Shown in pieces: positions 20,447 to 20,906 of a DNA stretch of 20,906 nt (position 1 is its first letter; every line of letters starts with the position of its first letter). Under the pieces are notes generated by a model. The model made no database searches. It was not told the origin of the DNA and saw nothing but the letters and a program-made list of their open reading frames with translations. Origin of the DNA: a virus. The translations under genes and the position numbers were made by a program. Location: the IMG/VR virus record IMGVR_UViG_3300009177_000787, positions 1 to 20,906 of that record; one strand, given 5' to 3'.

Positions 20447-20906
20447 ATGTCGCAATTGGCACTAATCACCCCGATTTCCGGCGGCCATCCCGACCAGGGT
20501 CTGCCGGGACACGAAGGTCCAGTCGACCCAGGTTACGGGGTCAGCGGCGATCGCGTCTGGCCGCCGGTGAATCTGCCGCCGTTACCCCCGGGCGTCTGGC
20601 CGTCCCCGCCGGTCGGCGTCTGGCCGCCGTCCCGCCCCGGGATTCCGTCGAACCCGATTGTCGTCTACCCGCCCCGGGCCGACAACAGTCTGCCGGGTGC
20701 GCCACCCGCGCCAGATCAGGGGTTGCCGGGTTCGGGTGGTAAGCCGCCGAAACCCGACCAGGGTCTGCCTGGGACGCCACCGGCACCGGACCAGGGTCTG
20801 CCCGGTACGCCGCCGTCGGTGGACAATTCCTTGCCCCAACCGCCCGCGACCATCTGGCCCCCACTGCCGCCGGGAGTTGGTGTCGCCGGTAAGGCTCTGT
20901 TGTTGA
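20447..20906 (+). CDS. Proline-rich repeat phage protein (3'-partial)
   Basis: The frame runs open to the window end, giving 153 residues so far. GAGGG lies about 10 nt before the ATG. After MSQLALITPISGG come six DQGLP or DNSLP units (such as HPDQGLPG and PKPDQGLPG) and four WPP/WPS units separated by Pro/Gly/Ser stretches. This matches a low-complexity protein I recall at the start of operons in several phages of high-G+C hosts, usually labelled hypothetical or structural. Function is not established. It starts a new transcription unit after the terminator. Confidence 0.7.
   Translation, partial: MSQLALITPISGGHPDQGLPGHEGPVDPGYGVSGDRVWPPVNLPPLPPGVWPSPPVGVWPPSRPGIPSNPIVVYPPRADNSLPGAPPAPDQGLPGSGGKPPKPDQGLPGTPPAPDQGLPGTPPSVDNSLPQPPATIWPPLPPGVGVAGKALLL

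Overview
The window is G+C-rich double-stranded DNA with strong G/C preference at third codon positions. It is packed with short genes that overlap by 4 bp (ATGA or GTGA) or sit head to tail. Tail-fibre genes, a YqaJ/RecT recombination pair, an HNH nuclease, a tyrosine integrase and a winged-helix replication organiser together indicate a temperate tailed phage or prophage. The host is inferred only to be a high-G+C bacterium with sigma70-type promoters. The integrase's N-terminal His/Cys arm and the HTH protein beside it recall versions I associate with Acidobacteriota, Planctomycetota and Verrucomicrobiota, but this is weak evidence. No tRNA, rRNA, CRISPR array or insertion sequence was seen.

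Layout. (1) Nt 1-5369, rightward: the distal end of the tail operon, with two large repeat-rich fibre proteins separated by a 79-residue protein and followed by a 95-residue protein. (2) Nt 5370-5858: a non-coding control region with inverted repeats, a weak terminator candidate and a near-consensus sigma70 promoter (TTGACA, 17 bp, TATATC). (3) Nt 5859-12112, rightward early operon: RHH-like protein, zinc-ribbon protein, YqaJ-type exonuclease, RecT annealase carrying an unusual Cys/His insert, several small phage proteins, an HNH nuclease, a PD-(D/E)XK-like protein and an HTH protein of excisionase type. (4) Nt 12109-15372, leftward operon: two small proteins, a zinc-ribbon plus lysine-rich protein, another zinc protein and finally the integrase, which converges on the HTH gene. 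(5) Nt 15373-15454: a divergent switch with a perfect 16-bp dyad. (6) Nt 15455-19976, rightward: zinc-ribbon protein, VRR-NUC nuclease, replication organiser with a probable internal origin, and small phage proteins including a paralogue of an earlier gene. (7) Nt 19977-20446: a strong terminator, a doubtful leftward ORF and a promoter candidate. (8) Nt 20447 to the end: a proline-rich repeat protein cut by the window edge.

How it fits together. Gene content suggests a lambda-like logic. YqaJ exonuclease and RecT would perform end resection and strand annealing. The winged-helix protein would start replication, perhaps at AT-rich repeats inside its own gene as in lambda O. Integrase and the HTH protein would govern integration and excision. 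No repressor, holin, endolysin or attP could be identified. The items most worth following up are the Cys/His insert in RecT, the origin-like block, the repeated translation leader of the leftward operon and the 8-mer GTTACAAT found in three control regions.
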